From assembly GCF_905163445.1 (NCBI RefSeq), contig NC_053197.1:16430001-16494000 (forward strand): 64,000 nucleotides of DNA. The letters are read 5' to 3'. Source of the stretch: Pararge aegeria (taxonomy: Eukaryota > Arthropoda > Insecta > Lepidoptera > Nymphalidae). Position 1 is the first letter of the stretch; every line of letters begins with the position of its first letter. Positions 20,281-29,330 of this stretch are shown here, one piece after another. Below the pieces are notes generated by a model. The model searched no databases. It was not told the origin of the DNA and worked only from the letters and a program-made list of their open reading frames with translations. The translations under genes and the position numbers were made by a program.

Positions 20281-20319
20281 TCGAACCCAGAACCTGGGAA
20301 TCCCTAGTTCTAGGTTCGA
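20281..20319. repeat. Hairpin around a B-box-like sequence
   Basis: TCGAACCCAGAAC (20281-20293) pairs with GTTCTAGGTTCGA (20307-20319) at 12 of 13 positions. GGTTCGA is the tRNA B-box core. Likely debris of a tRNA-headed SINE duplicated in inverted order. Confidence 0.7.
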
Positions 20320-20574
20320 TTACTTTTGTTCCTACACGTGGTAAACACTAGACCAACAGGGCAGGTGATCTCTTTAGTTATATGCTAATACTAAATGAAT
20401 ATTTAACGATAATATCCTAACATTTACATCTCCATACAATCAGTGTAAACTGTAATCAAACTACAGGACTAATTAACTAAAGATAAGGGGTAATGGGATT
20501 TACGAGATACCTATCAGCTTTGTATGAATAATCATACAATTGTATTAGACGCTGTGTGTATGCCTTATCGGTTT

Positions 20575-20755
20575 TGTGGTTCATGTGTTCAACTACAGAT
20601 CACGAGGTACAAGGTTCGATGCCCGTGTTGAGCCAAGTTGGGTTTTCTATTTAGAAATTCTTAGTACAAATCCGAAGTTTGGCTATTGGTGATGATTCAC
20701 CCCCTTGCCTCGTAGAGCACGTTAAGCTGTCGGTCGTATCGGATCTGCCAACTAA
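20575..20755 (+). mobile_element. Repeat-R copy
   Basis: GGATCACGAGGTCC-like head (AGATCACGAGGTACAAGGTT), GTTGGGTTTTCTATTTAG, and GCCTCGTAGAGCACGTTAAG followed by CGGTCGTATCGGATCTGCC. tRNA-like head, long unrelated body. Confidence 0.65.
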
Positions 20756-21034
20756 TCGGCACGGGTCTCCTCCCACAATGAGAAGGGGTTAAGGCCATAG
20801 TCCACCACGCTAACCCAGTGTGGATTGGTGGACTGCACATACCTTTGAAAACATTATGTAGAATTATTAGGCATGTAGGTTTCGTAACGATCTTTTCCTT
20901 CATCGTCGAAGCTAGTAATATTTTTAATTACTTTAAGCGCATATAACTTAGAAAGTTAGAGATGCGAGCTGGGATTCGAACTTGGCCCCCTGAAAGTGAA
21001 GTCGAGCTCCTACCCACTGCGCTAGTACCGCTTC
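20756..21034 (-). mobile_element. SINE-B, near full length
   Basis: GTCTCCTCCCACAATGAGAA, GTGGATTGGTGGACTGCAC, then AGCGCATATAACTTAGAAAG, GGGATTCGAACTTGGCCCCC and CCCACTGCGCTAGTACCGC: complete head in reverse. Truncated just before the GAT tail. Confidence 0.85.
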
Positions 21035-21082
21035 GCTGTCGGTAGAGTGGTAACTACTAACTTTTCCTTATTGACCGATAAT

Positions 21083-21137
21083 AAGCCTCATAAGCAAGCT
21101 CAGAGTTACTCTTCGGGCGATGGAGAGAGCTATGTTC
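21083..21137 (+). pseudogene. RTE scrap
   Basis: CCTCATAAGCAAGCTCAGAG and GATGGAGAGAGCTATG encode the LRVTQ...AMERAM region of RTE. Confidence 0.65.
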
Positions 21138-21145
21138 CACTACAA

Positions 21146-21745
21146 TTAAGACTTTGCAATCTCACCTGGTGGTAAGTGATGATGCAGTCTAAGATGGTAG
21201 CGGGCTTACCTGTTAGGGAGTATGGTAGCTATACTCCTACTAGGTTTCCACGCGACATCGCGGAACACTTAATCGTTTAGCGGCACGTCATTGTCGGTAG
21301 GGCGGTAACTAGCCACGGCCAATGCCTCCCACCAGACCAGACCAGAGAAAAGTCAGAAATTATCTTAATATATATAAATCTCCTGTCACGATGTTTGTCC
21401 GCGATGGACTCCTAAACTACTTAACCGATTTTAAATTAAATTGGCACACCATGAGCAGTCTGGTCCAACTTAAGAGATAGGATAGCTTAGGTCTTTAATT
21501 ATAGTCGCAATTTTATTTTATTGTAAATTATTTGTCTATGATTAATTGACAGTCACAACTCACATGTTATATTTATATATATACTACTATACTCATTTAA
21601 GGCTTAGCGATACTGAATACTTAAAAAACAAAATCAAACGCCGACGAAGTCGCGGGCAACAGCTAGTTAATTTATAAATTGCCTCTGCCCGGAATCGAAC
21701 CCGGGTCCTCCTACTTAAATTAACAGCGCTCACCGTTGAGCCAAA
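21146..21745 (-). mobile_element. SINE-C split by a Helitron-like insertion
   Basis: 21146-21363 carries the tail to GACCAGACCAGAGAAAAGTC. 21668-21745 carries the head with an intact reverse B box (GGAATCGAACCCGGGTCC). The two halves join at the SINE's AAATTATAAATT segment when the insertion is removed. Confidence 0.9.
21364..21667 (-). mobile_element. Chimeric Lep1-like Helitron in SINE-C
   Basis: In reverse it starts CTAGCTGTTGCCCGCGACTT and follows Lep1 to the AGTATCGCTAAGCC region. It then switches to a different body and 3' end (GGTTAAGTAGTTTAGGAGTC, ACATCGTGACAGGAGA). No coding capacity. Confidence 0.8.
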
Positions 21746-22289
21746 AATCATTGCCATTCCTCATCGCTGGAGAGCAGGCGAGCTATCAGGCTTTGGGAGT
21801 CCACATCGCTGCTCGCTGCTCACTGCTCTGTAAAAGCAACGCCGATTGGAGGCAAAGACAATTCGCCTCTGTATAGAGAACGCTTTATGCGACTCACTCT
21901 TCTAAATCAAACTGAAAATGAAACACGTATTACCAAAGTCAGTGATTTTATAATCCTTGTAATATTACAGCGTCCCAAAGCGGTATGTCAAAATCAGAGA
22001 GCCATCTCATCTCATCTCACGTGATATGGGATAACGAATTATTTTCCGGCTCGCTGGCCCGGAAAACACTGCTTAGTTAAAAGTTTATAATAGTGGAATA
22101 TTAAACGGTTTGGATGTTAGACGTTGTGGGTACAACGAAGGCTTCTCTCGACAGTGTTACTTACCTTTTTGGAAGCGTTCCAACAATAATGTATGGAGCG
22201 TACAAGAAGGGCTGGCTTGAAATGAATAGAATTCAAAATGTAACCATTTACTCCAAAAAGCACCTATTTTGTGACTCAGTCTTGTTTCA
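21746..22289. other. Unclassified stretch
   Basis: Nothing assigned. CATCGCTGCTCGCTGCTCAC is a local imperfect repeat. Confidence 0.4.
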
Positions 22290-22400
22290 TACATTATATA
22301 TTATTATTATAACACATAACTTGTACACTACATGAAGTAAATTGTACAAGAAAACACAAAAATAAAAACAGCAACAACCTTAGAATAAGGAAAAAAAGAG
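22290..22400 (-). mobile_element. Possible LINE-F tail, reverse
   Basis: TATTATTATTATAACACA and TTGTACACTACATGAAG resemble the reverse LINE-F 3' end at 32.1 kb. Low information content. Confidence 0.4.
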
Positions 22401-22554
22401 TAGAACAAACCGCAGGTGTTACAAAATATGAAATACTTACATACGAATAACTACTCGTAAATACTAATACATAAACATTTATACACAAATATGTCTAACC
22501 TATAATAAATCTTTTTGAAAAACCTACTAATATTTACTATATAATAAATATATT

Positions 22555-22660
22555 TTGTCCACCAATCCGCATCGGGCCAGCGTGGTGGACTACGGCTTTA
22601 ACCCCTTCTCATTGTGGGAAAAGACCCGTGCTCGTAATGGGTTAATATTATGATGATATA
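22555..22660 (+). mobile_element. SINE-B 3' fragment
   Basis: GTCCACCAATCCGCATCGGG, CCAGCGTGGTGGACTACGGC and GGGTTAATATTATGATGAT: the 3' third with its tail. Confidence 0.8.
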
Positions 22661-22936
22661 ATAAATACTTAGAGAAGAGTAAATAAATACAATTAAACAT
22701 CGTCTTCAGTTTGAAATATAATAACACTCAACCGCTTCTTTTGTACCATTTCTGTTATTATTGTTAAGTTTAATCGAGTAAACGATACTAAGTCCGTCTA
22801 GTTTAATAAATCAAATAATAAACGTAACACGGTTACACTCGCAGACTTGTTTACAAACTCGCTCTTGTAAATAAAATATTATCACGGTTTAAGAAACACG
22901 CAGTTGGGCAAATATATGAAAAGTGAACACAGACCT

Positions 22937-23155
22937 CATCACATCAACCGATAGACGTCCACTGCTGGACATAGGTCTTTTGTAGGGAGTTCCAAGTTCC
23001 ACGATTCTGAGCCGCTTGGATCCAACGGCTACCTGCGACGCGCTTAATGTCGTCTGTCCACCTCGTTGGGGGTCGACCAACGCTGCGCTTACCAGTACGG
23101 GGCTGCCATTCCAGCACCTTGGGACCCCAACGTCCATCCTTTCTCCGAACTATGT
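22937..23155 (-). mobile_element. Young RTE 3' fragment with 10-bp TSD
   Basis: A 219-base 5'-truncated insertion encoding the RTE C-terminus (RWGPKVLEWQPRTGK through WNSLQKTYVQQWTSIG). ACACAGACCT is present at 22927-22936 and again at 23156-23165, the expected target-site duplication. I count one base difference from the 35-kb element over its length. The tail is only CATCACA. Confidence 0.92.
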
Positions 23156-23165
23156 ACACAGACCT

Positions 23166-23607
23166 AATAAATATATATTATTAGTCACACAAGCGGTCGG
23201 TCGTATATTATGCGAAAACAAAACCAAAACAACTAATCTGCCATTATAATCTCGAGTTTGAAAAAAAACAGTTATACCAACCAACGTGACCAATGTAACA
23301 TGGATTTATGGGGAAAAAAAAGTTTGAATATTTTATTATTTTTTTATGTTTCAAGATTAAAGAAAGATCTCTCTGCCAAAAGTCAGGGTTTTATTAATTT
23401 AGATTAAATTACAGTTGCACTTTTTGTGACTTCTTTTTCTATTTTCGTGCTATCCGGAAAGCAATTTTCCGGGTAGCACGATATTTACATAAACAAATTT
23501 TAAATGTACGCATAAAAAGTGTTTTCTATGGACCTATTTAATTTAAAAATATAAATTATTTTGACTTATAAAATTATTTCAAAATGATTTCCTATTAGCT
23601 GTTGTTT
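23166..23607. other. Unclassified with a hairpin
   Basis: Holds the hairpin at 23445-23481; no gene recognised. Confidence 0.45.
23445..23481. repeat. Hairpin, 16-bp arms
   Basis: TCGTGCTATCCGGAAA (23445-23460) pairs with TTTCCGGGTAGCACGA (23466-23481) at 15 of 16 positions around a 5-base loop. Confidence 0.88.
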
Positions 23608-23765
23608 TCAAATTCAAATTCAAAATTATTTTTTTCAAGTAGGCCTACTTTATAAGCACTTTAGAAACGTCAAGTATGTCTGTTTGTAGTGACTCTACCA
23701 CCGGTTCGGTAAGCAAATTCCACCGAGAAGAACCGGCAAGAAACTCAGTAGTTGCTCTTTTTTAT
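23608..23765 (-). mobile_element. LINE-E 3' end
   Basis: Terminal AAATTCAAATTCAAAA, then AAGTAGGCCTACTTTATAAG, GTAGTGACTCTACCACCGG and GAACCGGCAAGAAACTCAG: the 3' UTR in reverse. Confidence 0.85.
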
Positions 23766-24333
23766 TTCGACTAACGGTAGCTATATTGATCACTGTACGA
23801 TTGTTAAACTGCTGATTCATTTCAAAGTAGGCCTCGCGACGGGATCAAAGGATTGTGGGTGGAAACTCCGGGTGAACTGGGACCAGTATCAAGGCTTTAT
23901 AACGGACCTAAGTGGGTTTTTACGTACCCTTGAAGTGAGTAAGCTAATTAAATTAAATACGGGCTATAATTTAAGGATGCTTATGACCTAGGGTACCAAT
24001 ATGAAAGGGAGGTGTTGTATGTTACACAGTTTATGTGCTTTTACAGTAGTCCTAGTCAAACGTAATCGTCTACGTACGTAATCGTGTTTCTTGTATGAAG
24101 GTTCTCAATATTATTACATTTATCCCCGTTTTTTCTAATGACGAACAAGGAAATGGCTGAATAACAAACGCCTAATCTAAGGATTCCTCGGCATACTTTC
24201 ACAAATAGTTCTCCCCTAAGAGTAGGTAAAATGATTTTTTTTCTATGGTAGATTGCCTAAACTATTTGACATAATATTTAGGCGATGCTTAGGTTACATA
24301 CGCTTTTATATTATGGGTATATGCTATTATTAC
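23766..24333. other. Unclassified, between LINE-E copies
   Basis: A 79-codon plus frame (23752-23991) begins inside LINE-E and has no recognisable domain. Confidence 0.4.
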
Positions 24334-24690
24334 ATTATACCAAAAGTAATATTAGATCTACCTTTACCTTAATTTAAACAATATAATCAAACAAATTTAA
24401 CCAATCGTGGTTACTACACGATTGATGAATTCCTTAACGACAAGGCTGCTTGGAAGCAGGCCACTTCGCTCACGTCTTTCACATACAAAAAAAATTCTAA
24501 AGATTGTTAAACTATAAAATTCTGTTGGAAAAGAGCAATCTGCTGAGTTTCTAGCCGGCTCTTCTCAGTGGAATCTGCCTTCCGAACCGGTGGTAGAGTC
24601 ACTACAAACAAACTGAATTGACGATTCAAAAGTGCTCATAAACTAGGCCTACTTGAAATAAATGAATTTCGTATTTGAATTGAATATGTT
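24334..24690 (+). pseudogene. LINE-E ORF end and 3' UTR
   Basis: Encodes IPKVILDLPLP, a stop, then GYYTIDEFLNDKAAWKQ, matching the C-terminus at 59.6 kb, followed by the 3' UTR (GAGCAATCTGCTGAGTTTC, TTCCGAACCGGTGGTAGAG) and a TTTGAATTGAAT tail. The segment between the two coding pieces is rearranged. 5'-truncated, dead. Confidence 0.85.
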
Positions 24691-24859
24691 ACCACTTATT
24701 TATGCTGCTTTAATTTTTTAATTAAGTAAAACTGTTTCTTGTTAGAATAAATGTTTTTTGAACCTAATCGTATTTTCATCTTAGGCGCCCTTAAACACCT
24801 CGTTAGGGGGCTTCATATAAAATTTAAGTTTCGCTTGAGATTGATTTTTGACGACACCC

Positions 24860-24985
24860 GACGACGCTGTGGTTTTAAGCGTTCAATCCTCGGCAGGGCG
24901 AATCCGGGAATTTATAATTTCAAAATTTTTCCTGGTCTGGTCTAGAAGGTTACGGGAGTAGACTAGTTAACAGCCTACTGAAAAA
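24860..24985 (+). mobile_element. SINE-C head and middle
   Basis: GACGCTGTGGTTTTAAGC, then a degenerate B box, GGGAATTTATAATTTC, CCTGGTCTGGTCTAGAAGG. Truncated 3'. Confidence 0.7.
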
Positions 24986-25084
24986 GACTGAACTGAACAC
25001 AACCATGCGAGTTATTTGGAACAATCCTCGCGAATGTATCTTAACTTTTTTTTTAAATGGGTTAACAAATTAAATTTAAAATAT

Positions 25085-25300
25085 TCAAAATGCATTTATT
25101 TCAATAAGCACTTTTGAAACGTCATGTATGTCTGTTTGTAGTGACTCTACCACGGGCTCTGGTGGCAGATTCTACCGAGAAGTAACTGGCAAGAAACTTT
25201 GCCGTTGCTCTTTTCCAACATCAACAATATCTTGTGAGAGATGAAAGGGGAGCCAGATTCTTCCAAGCAACGTTGTCATTAAGAAAGTTTTAGGAGTTTA
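25085..25300 (-). mobile_element. LINE-E 3' end
   Basis: AAATGCATTTATTTCAA, GTAGTGACTCTACCACGGG, ATCTTGTGAGAGATGAAAGG and TTCCAAGCAACGTTGTCATT, the last encoding the reverse of the NDKxAWK end. Third LINE-E piece within 1.7 kb. Confidence 0.8.
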
Positions 25301-26130
25301 AATTTAGAAGGAAACTTAAATTCTAAGATGAATAAATTTGTTTGTCCCAATCCATCTGCTGAACCTTCTGAGGGTAGGGTTTGGCAATCTAGTTTTCAAA
25401 TGAAAGCGAAGCTACAACCAAATTTTTTCATTCATCCATTCAAGCTACAATAAAATATTTTCATCCATTCATGACATTTTTAATTCACATCGCCTGGAAT
25501 ATGAAAAATTCGTTTCAACCCTTTTTACACCCAATTTGGTTGATTTATAACTAGCTCTACCACGGAGGTAAATTTAAAATTCCGTCGACGTAGTTCAACC
25601 GAGGGCAATTAACGAGGGTCGGACCTTGGACAATTTTTGACTTCTAATTTAATGTTTAATATTAATTACCAGAAACAAACCTTGTTTGTAAAAGCCATCA
25701 CAATGACGTTAAAACAAATATGTGCGTATAAAAATATGTCCATGTTTATTTTTATATCAGGCTTCGAAACAAAGATTCGAACTTTTACTAAACCTTTAAG
25801 TGCTATGTAAATTAAAACGGGATATATCTGACAGATGTATCAACCAATTATGGGCACAGAACAAAGCAAATTTTACTTTTTAAATTTTGCGGGTATGTTC
25901 TCTAAACTGGTTTACTTTTTTTTTAAATATCTTATACGGGAAGTAGATTTGATGAATTTCATTTTAAAAATTATTATTTTTTACTATCTGTACGCGATTT
26001 GACTAGGCAACGATATGTAAATGCGTTTAATATCTATCAATTATTTCTTATCACTTATAAATAACAGATGAGGGGATATATTTCTCATACCGGATTTTAG
26101 ACTAATACCAAAAATCAAGTTGAATGGTTG
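25301..26130. other. Unclassified AT-rich stretch
   Basis: No domain, no repeated family recognised. Confidence 0.4.
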
Positions 26131-26370
26131 AAGTCAAAGTCAAAGTCAAATATTTCTTTATTCAAATAGGCACATAGGTGGCAATTTTGATGCGGACATT
26201 ACATGTAAAATATAACATAGAAGTGAGTTGATGGCGATAACAACATTTGTCAACTTATAACTAAAGCTACGAGGGTTCCAAACGCGCCCTGGTCTAAGAA
26301 GAAGCCCACAACAAACTTAGCCGGTTTTTTTTTTTTTTTGTTATCACCATCTCACATTGCATGCTATGAA
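26131..26370 (-). mobile_element. LINE-D 3' end
   Basis: Tail GTCAAAGTCAAAGTCAAA rather than the TTGAAT type, then GCTACGAGGGTTCCAAACGC, CTAAGAAGAAGCCCAC and TGTTATCACCATCTCACA. Tail variation suggests a LINE-D subfamily. Confidence 0.8.
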
Positions 26371-26627
26371 GTATTAAATGATGAGGTGAAGAAGCCATGA
26401 TTTTAATAATGGGGTCTAGTGGTTATCTAGATGCTATTTTTATTAAATTTAAGGAAATCTAGTCTTGTGAACTCTTTGCTTCTGACGCTCTAAAAGTCGT
26501 GGGTTATTATGGCACAACAAGGTTGGGGTTTTAGCTTCTGGATGATCATGTGCCAGTATTATTTAAAAAATTATGAAACCTTACGGAGAGATCTTTAATA
26601 GGACCCAGTTGGTTTAGTTACACTGGT

Positions 26628-26737
26628 GACGGCAGATCAGAATACAGATCGTACAAGGTGACTAAGGGAATATAACGGTGAACGGTCAGTCGCGTCCCTT
26701 GTACTACTTTTACCATCTACAGCAATCGCAAACGCCT
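26628..26737 (+). mobile_element. Repeat-H, left half
   Basis: AGGTGACTAAGGGAATATAA, CGGTGAACGGTCAGTCGCG and ACCATCTACAGCAATCGC match H. It is cut at about 26730 by LINE-J1; the right half resumes at about 28823. Confidence 0.8.
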
Positions 26738-28426
26738 ACGCCTACTAAACTAACACTAGGTCAAACAACTTACACAGATAAAATTTCCGCTAGTAATGGT
26801 TTCAGTAAATATTTTGAGAGTGTCTTTGAAAAACCTGCAACATCGTATTATGCCCTAAATCCTTTAAGCACAACACAAAACGAATCGATTTGTAAAATTG
26901 TCATTGTTGAAAATGAAGTACTAAAGCTGTTGAAAGCTCTAAAAACTAATAAGGGAGCAGGAAGTGATGGCATTCCCCCAATATTTCTATACAAGTGTGC
27001 TTCTACTTTGGCTAAGCCTCTCTCATTAATTTTTAATTTATCTATTAACTCTTTTTTCTCCTTTCCCGATAGATGGAAAGAGGCTTTAATCGTTCCCATT
27101 CACAAGAGTGGATCAAAAACTCAAATAGACAACTACCGGCCCATATCCATCCTTAACGTGATGAGTAAGGTATTCGAGACTATTGTATATAGGCGCATTA
27201 GCCCAATTATTTCAAAGTCAATTCCTTACCAGCAACACGGTTTTATGAGGAATCGCTCTACCGTAACAAATTTGGCTGTATTCACAGATTACGTCTTAAG
27301 AAGCATGGATGAGAGATATCAAGTAGACGTGATCTACACAGATTTCGAAAAAGCCTTCGACCGTGTAGATCATGTAATCTTACTTCAAAAGCTGAGCACT
27401 TTGGGTATAAATGGAAGCTTATACCGGTGGTTCACCTCTTATATAAAGAATCGCATGCAAGCGGTAGTAATGGGTAGCGCCAGGAGCAACTTTATATCAA
27501 TACCTTCGGGAGTACCCCAAGGATCGATTCTAGGGCCTCTTTTGTACAACGCCTACTTATTTGATATAGGCAACAGCTTTAGTCACGCCCAATACTTAAT
27601 GTTTGCAGATGACAAAAAAATCTTTCTTAGAATACGCAACCTGGATGATTGTCACAAGTTGCAACAAGATCTTAATGCTTTAACTAAATATTACGCACCA
27701 AATAGAATTAAAGTAAATGTTAATAAATGCCATCATATCACTTTAAGCCGTAAAATAAAGTCACTAGCATTCGATTACAAGATTAACGGCATAGATATAG
27801 TAAAGGTAAATGCCGTGAGAGACTTGGGTATCAAAATTGACACTAAGCTTTCATTGAATGACCATATAGGTGTAGTAGCGGACAAGGCATTTAAACAACT
27901 CGGCTTTATCAAGCGAGTAACACGTAACTTTAGGAATATTGAATGCATAAAAAAACTTTATTACACGTACGTCCGTAGCGCCCTAGAGTACGCCTGCAAC
28001 ATTTGGTCTCCCCACTATATTATATACATACAGAGGCTAGAATCCATTCAAAGACAGTTCCTTAAATACTTAGCTTTTAAAGATTTTAAGAAATTTAATA
28101 GTTATGAGGAAGCTTGCGTTTACTATAAAATAGACACTCTAGAAATGCGCAGAAATTTGAGTGATATGTTGTTACTGCAGGCAATCTTAACCGGTAAACT
28201 AGACTGTCCTTCCTTATTGTCAAGCTATTCGATCAACGCTTCTTCCTTTAGACCTCGACATAGACGGCTATTGATTGTTCCCAAATCAAACACAAATTAT
28301 GCACAAAATTCTGTTGTACTACGTCTGGCACGAACATATAACAAAGTTTATTATAATTTAGATATTTTTCAGTTATCCAAAACACAATTAAAAACAGAAA
28401 TAATACGTTTACATAGAACGTCATGA
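26678..28426 (+). CDS. LINE-J1 reverse transcriptase, 5'-truncated
   Basis: 582 codons, uninterrupted. RT motifs in order: NKGAGSDGIPP (91-101), DNYRPISILN (151-160), TDFEKAFDRVDH (221-232, first catalytic Asp), SGVPQGSILGPLL (277-289) and MFADDKK (308-314, catalytic Asp pair). The C-terminal third is the usual non-LTR tail, with no RNase H seen. It would copy element RNA by target-primed reverse transcription, but the endonuclease that should precede it is missing, so it cannot act alone. The first roughly 20 residues are read from repeat-H, so the annotated start is artificial. Family is probably within the CR1/Jockey group; that is inference. Confidence 0.9.
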   Translation: MNGQSRPLYYFYHLQQSQTPTPTKLTLGQTTYTDKISASNGFSKYFESVFEKPATSYYALNPLSTTQNESICKIVIVENEVLKLLKALKTNKGAGSDGIPPIFLYKCASTLAKPLSLIFNLSINSFFSFPDRWKEALIVPIHKSGSKTQIDNYRPISILNVMSKVFETIVYRRISPIISKSIPYQQHGFMRNRSTVTNLAVFTDYVLRSMDERYQVDVIYTDFEKAFDRVDHVILLQKLSTLGINGSLYRWFTSYIKNRMQAVVMGSARSNFISIPSGVPQGSILGPLLYNAYLFDIGNSFSHAQYLMFADDKKIFLRIRNLDDCHKLQQDLNALTKYYAPNRIKVNVNKCHHITLSRKIKSLAFDYKINGIDIVKVNAVRDLGIKIDTKLSLNDHIGVVADKAFKQLGFIKRVTRNFRNIECIKKLYYTYVRSALEYACNIWSPHYIIYIQRLESIQRQFLKYLAFKDFKKFNSYEEACVYYKIDTLEMRRNLSDMLLLQAILTGKLDCPSLLSSYSINASSFRPRHRRLLIVPKSNTNYAQNSVVLRLARTYNKVYYNLDIFQLSKTQLKTEIIRLHRTS

Positions 28427-28822
28427 CTTAGGCGCTTACATGGAGCATTTACGCGCGCACACACGCACACACACACACACAGACACACATAGACACACAC
28501 GCACGCACGCATGCAAGCACGCACACACAAATATGTGCTTTTTCAAATGCTGCGACGAATACATTTTTATTAGTTTATTATTAGATTAGTCTTAATAGCT
28601 TTCCTTGTTTCTTTACGTCTTGTGTTCACACTTTTATGTTATTAACTTTTTTAAATATTTATAATTAAAAACTTAATTATTTTTATGTTAAATCCGAGAC
28701 TATTTCGAAATGCTATGTTTATGTAATCTTTGTGGCCTTAGATTTAAGTAAAAGTATTTATAAATATATTTTTATTGTAACGCTGTTGATTACGAATAAA
28801 TAAATAAAATTAAATAAAATAA
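26738..28822 (+). mobile_element. LINE-J1 insertion
   Basis: A 5'-truncated non-LTR element with RT frame, a 3' UTR holding a CA-rich microsatellite, and a tail of AATAA/AAT units. It lies inside repeat-H. AAACGCCT before it and AAACCCGCCT after it may be a mutated target-site duplication overlapping H sequence. Confidence 0.8.
28452..28529 (+). repeat. (CA)n/(CACG)n microsatellite in LINE-J1 3' UTR
   Basis: Interrupted CA, CACG and CAGA units for nearly 80 bases immediately after the RT stop codon. Alternating purine-pyrimidine, capable of Z-form in principle. Confidence 0.9.
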
Positions 28823-28915
28823 AAACCCGCCTGCCCAGCGCGGTGATTATGGGCTAACCCTCCCGTTGGCCAGCAGTGGACTAAAGGCCTCTCCCAAGAT
28901 AGAAGTTAGAGAAAA
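28823..28915 (+). mobile_element. Repeat-H, right half
   Basis: ACCCGCCTGCCCAGCGCGG, TGATTATGGGCTAACCCTCC, CCAGCAGTGGACTAAAGGC. Continues the H copy interrupted by LINE-J1. Confidence 0.85.
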
Positions 28916-29297
28916 GTTATTGTGAGTCCTCAAGTTAATTTACTATCGACTGTTCGGAATGGCAGGGTTGTAACTTAATTCTAAAATGATTGTACTCGGA
29001 AACTGGGTATTGAAGATAATAAATACCGAACATCACAATATTATCAAGTTTGCGGATCTTTGGGAGGGGCCGATATGAATTGCAGACTCAAATATTGGGA
29101 CTGTGTTAACTGAGGACTTCATTTGTTCGGAACTGGGTTATTGTAATTTATTAATTTATTCAAAAGACGACCTTTTTATTGGTAACTAGAACTTTCTGTG
29201 GCTTCGCTCGTATCAAATATCTATCTATAAGTATCCCTACTACCGCTTTTTTATAAAAGCCATAGATATAAGAATGAAGGACGAAAAGAAACATTAG

Positions 29298-29298
<1 letters not shown>

Positions 29299-29330
<32 letters not shown>

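Noticed and set aside
26678..26737. N-terminus of the LINE-J1 protein
   Set aside because: The first 20 residues are repeat-H sequence read in frame, not part of the RT.
28452..28529. Regulatory or replication element in the CA/CACG tract
   Set aside because: Simple microsatellite in a LINE 3' UTR; nothing in the sequence indicates function.
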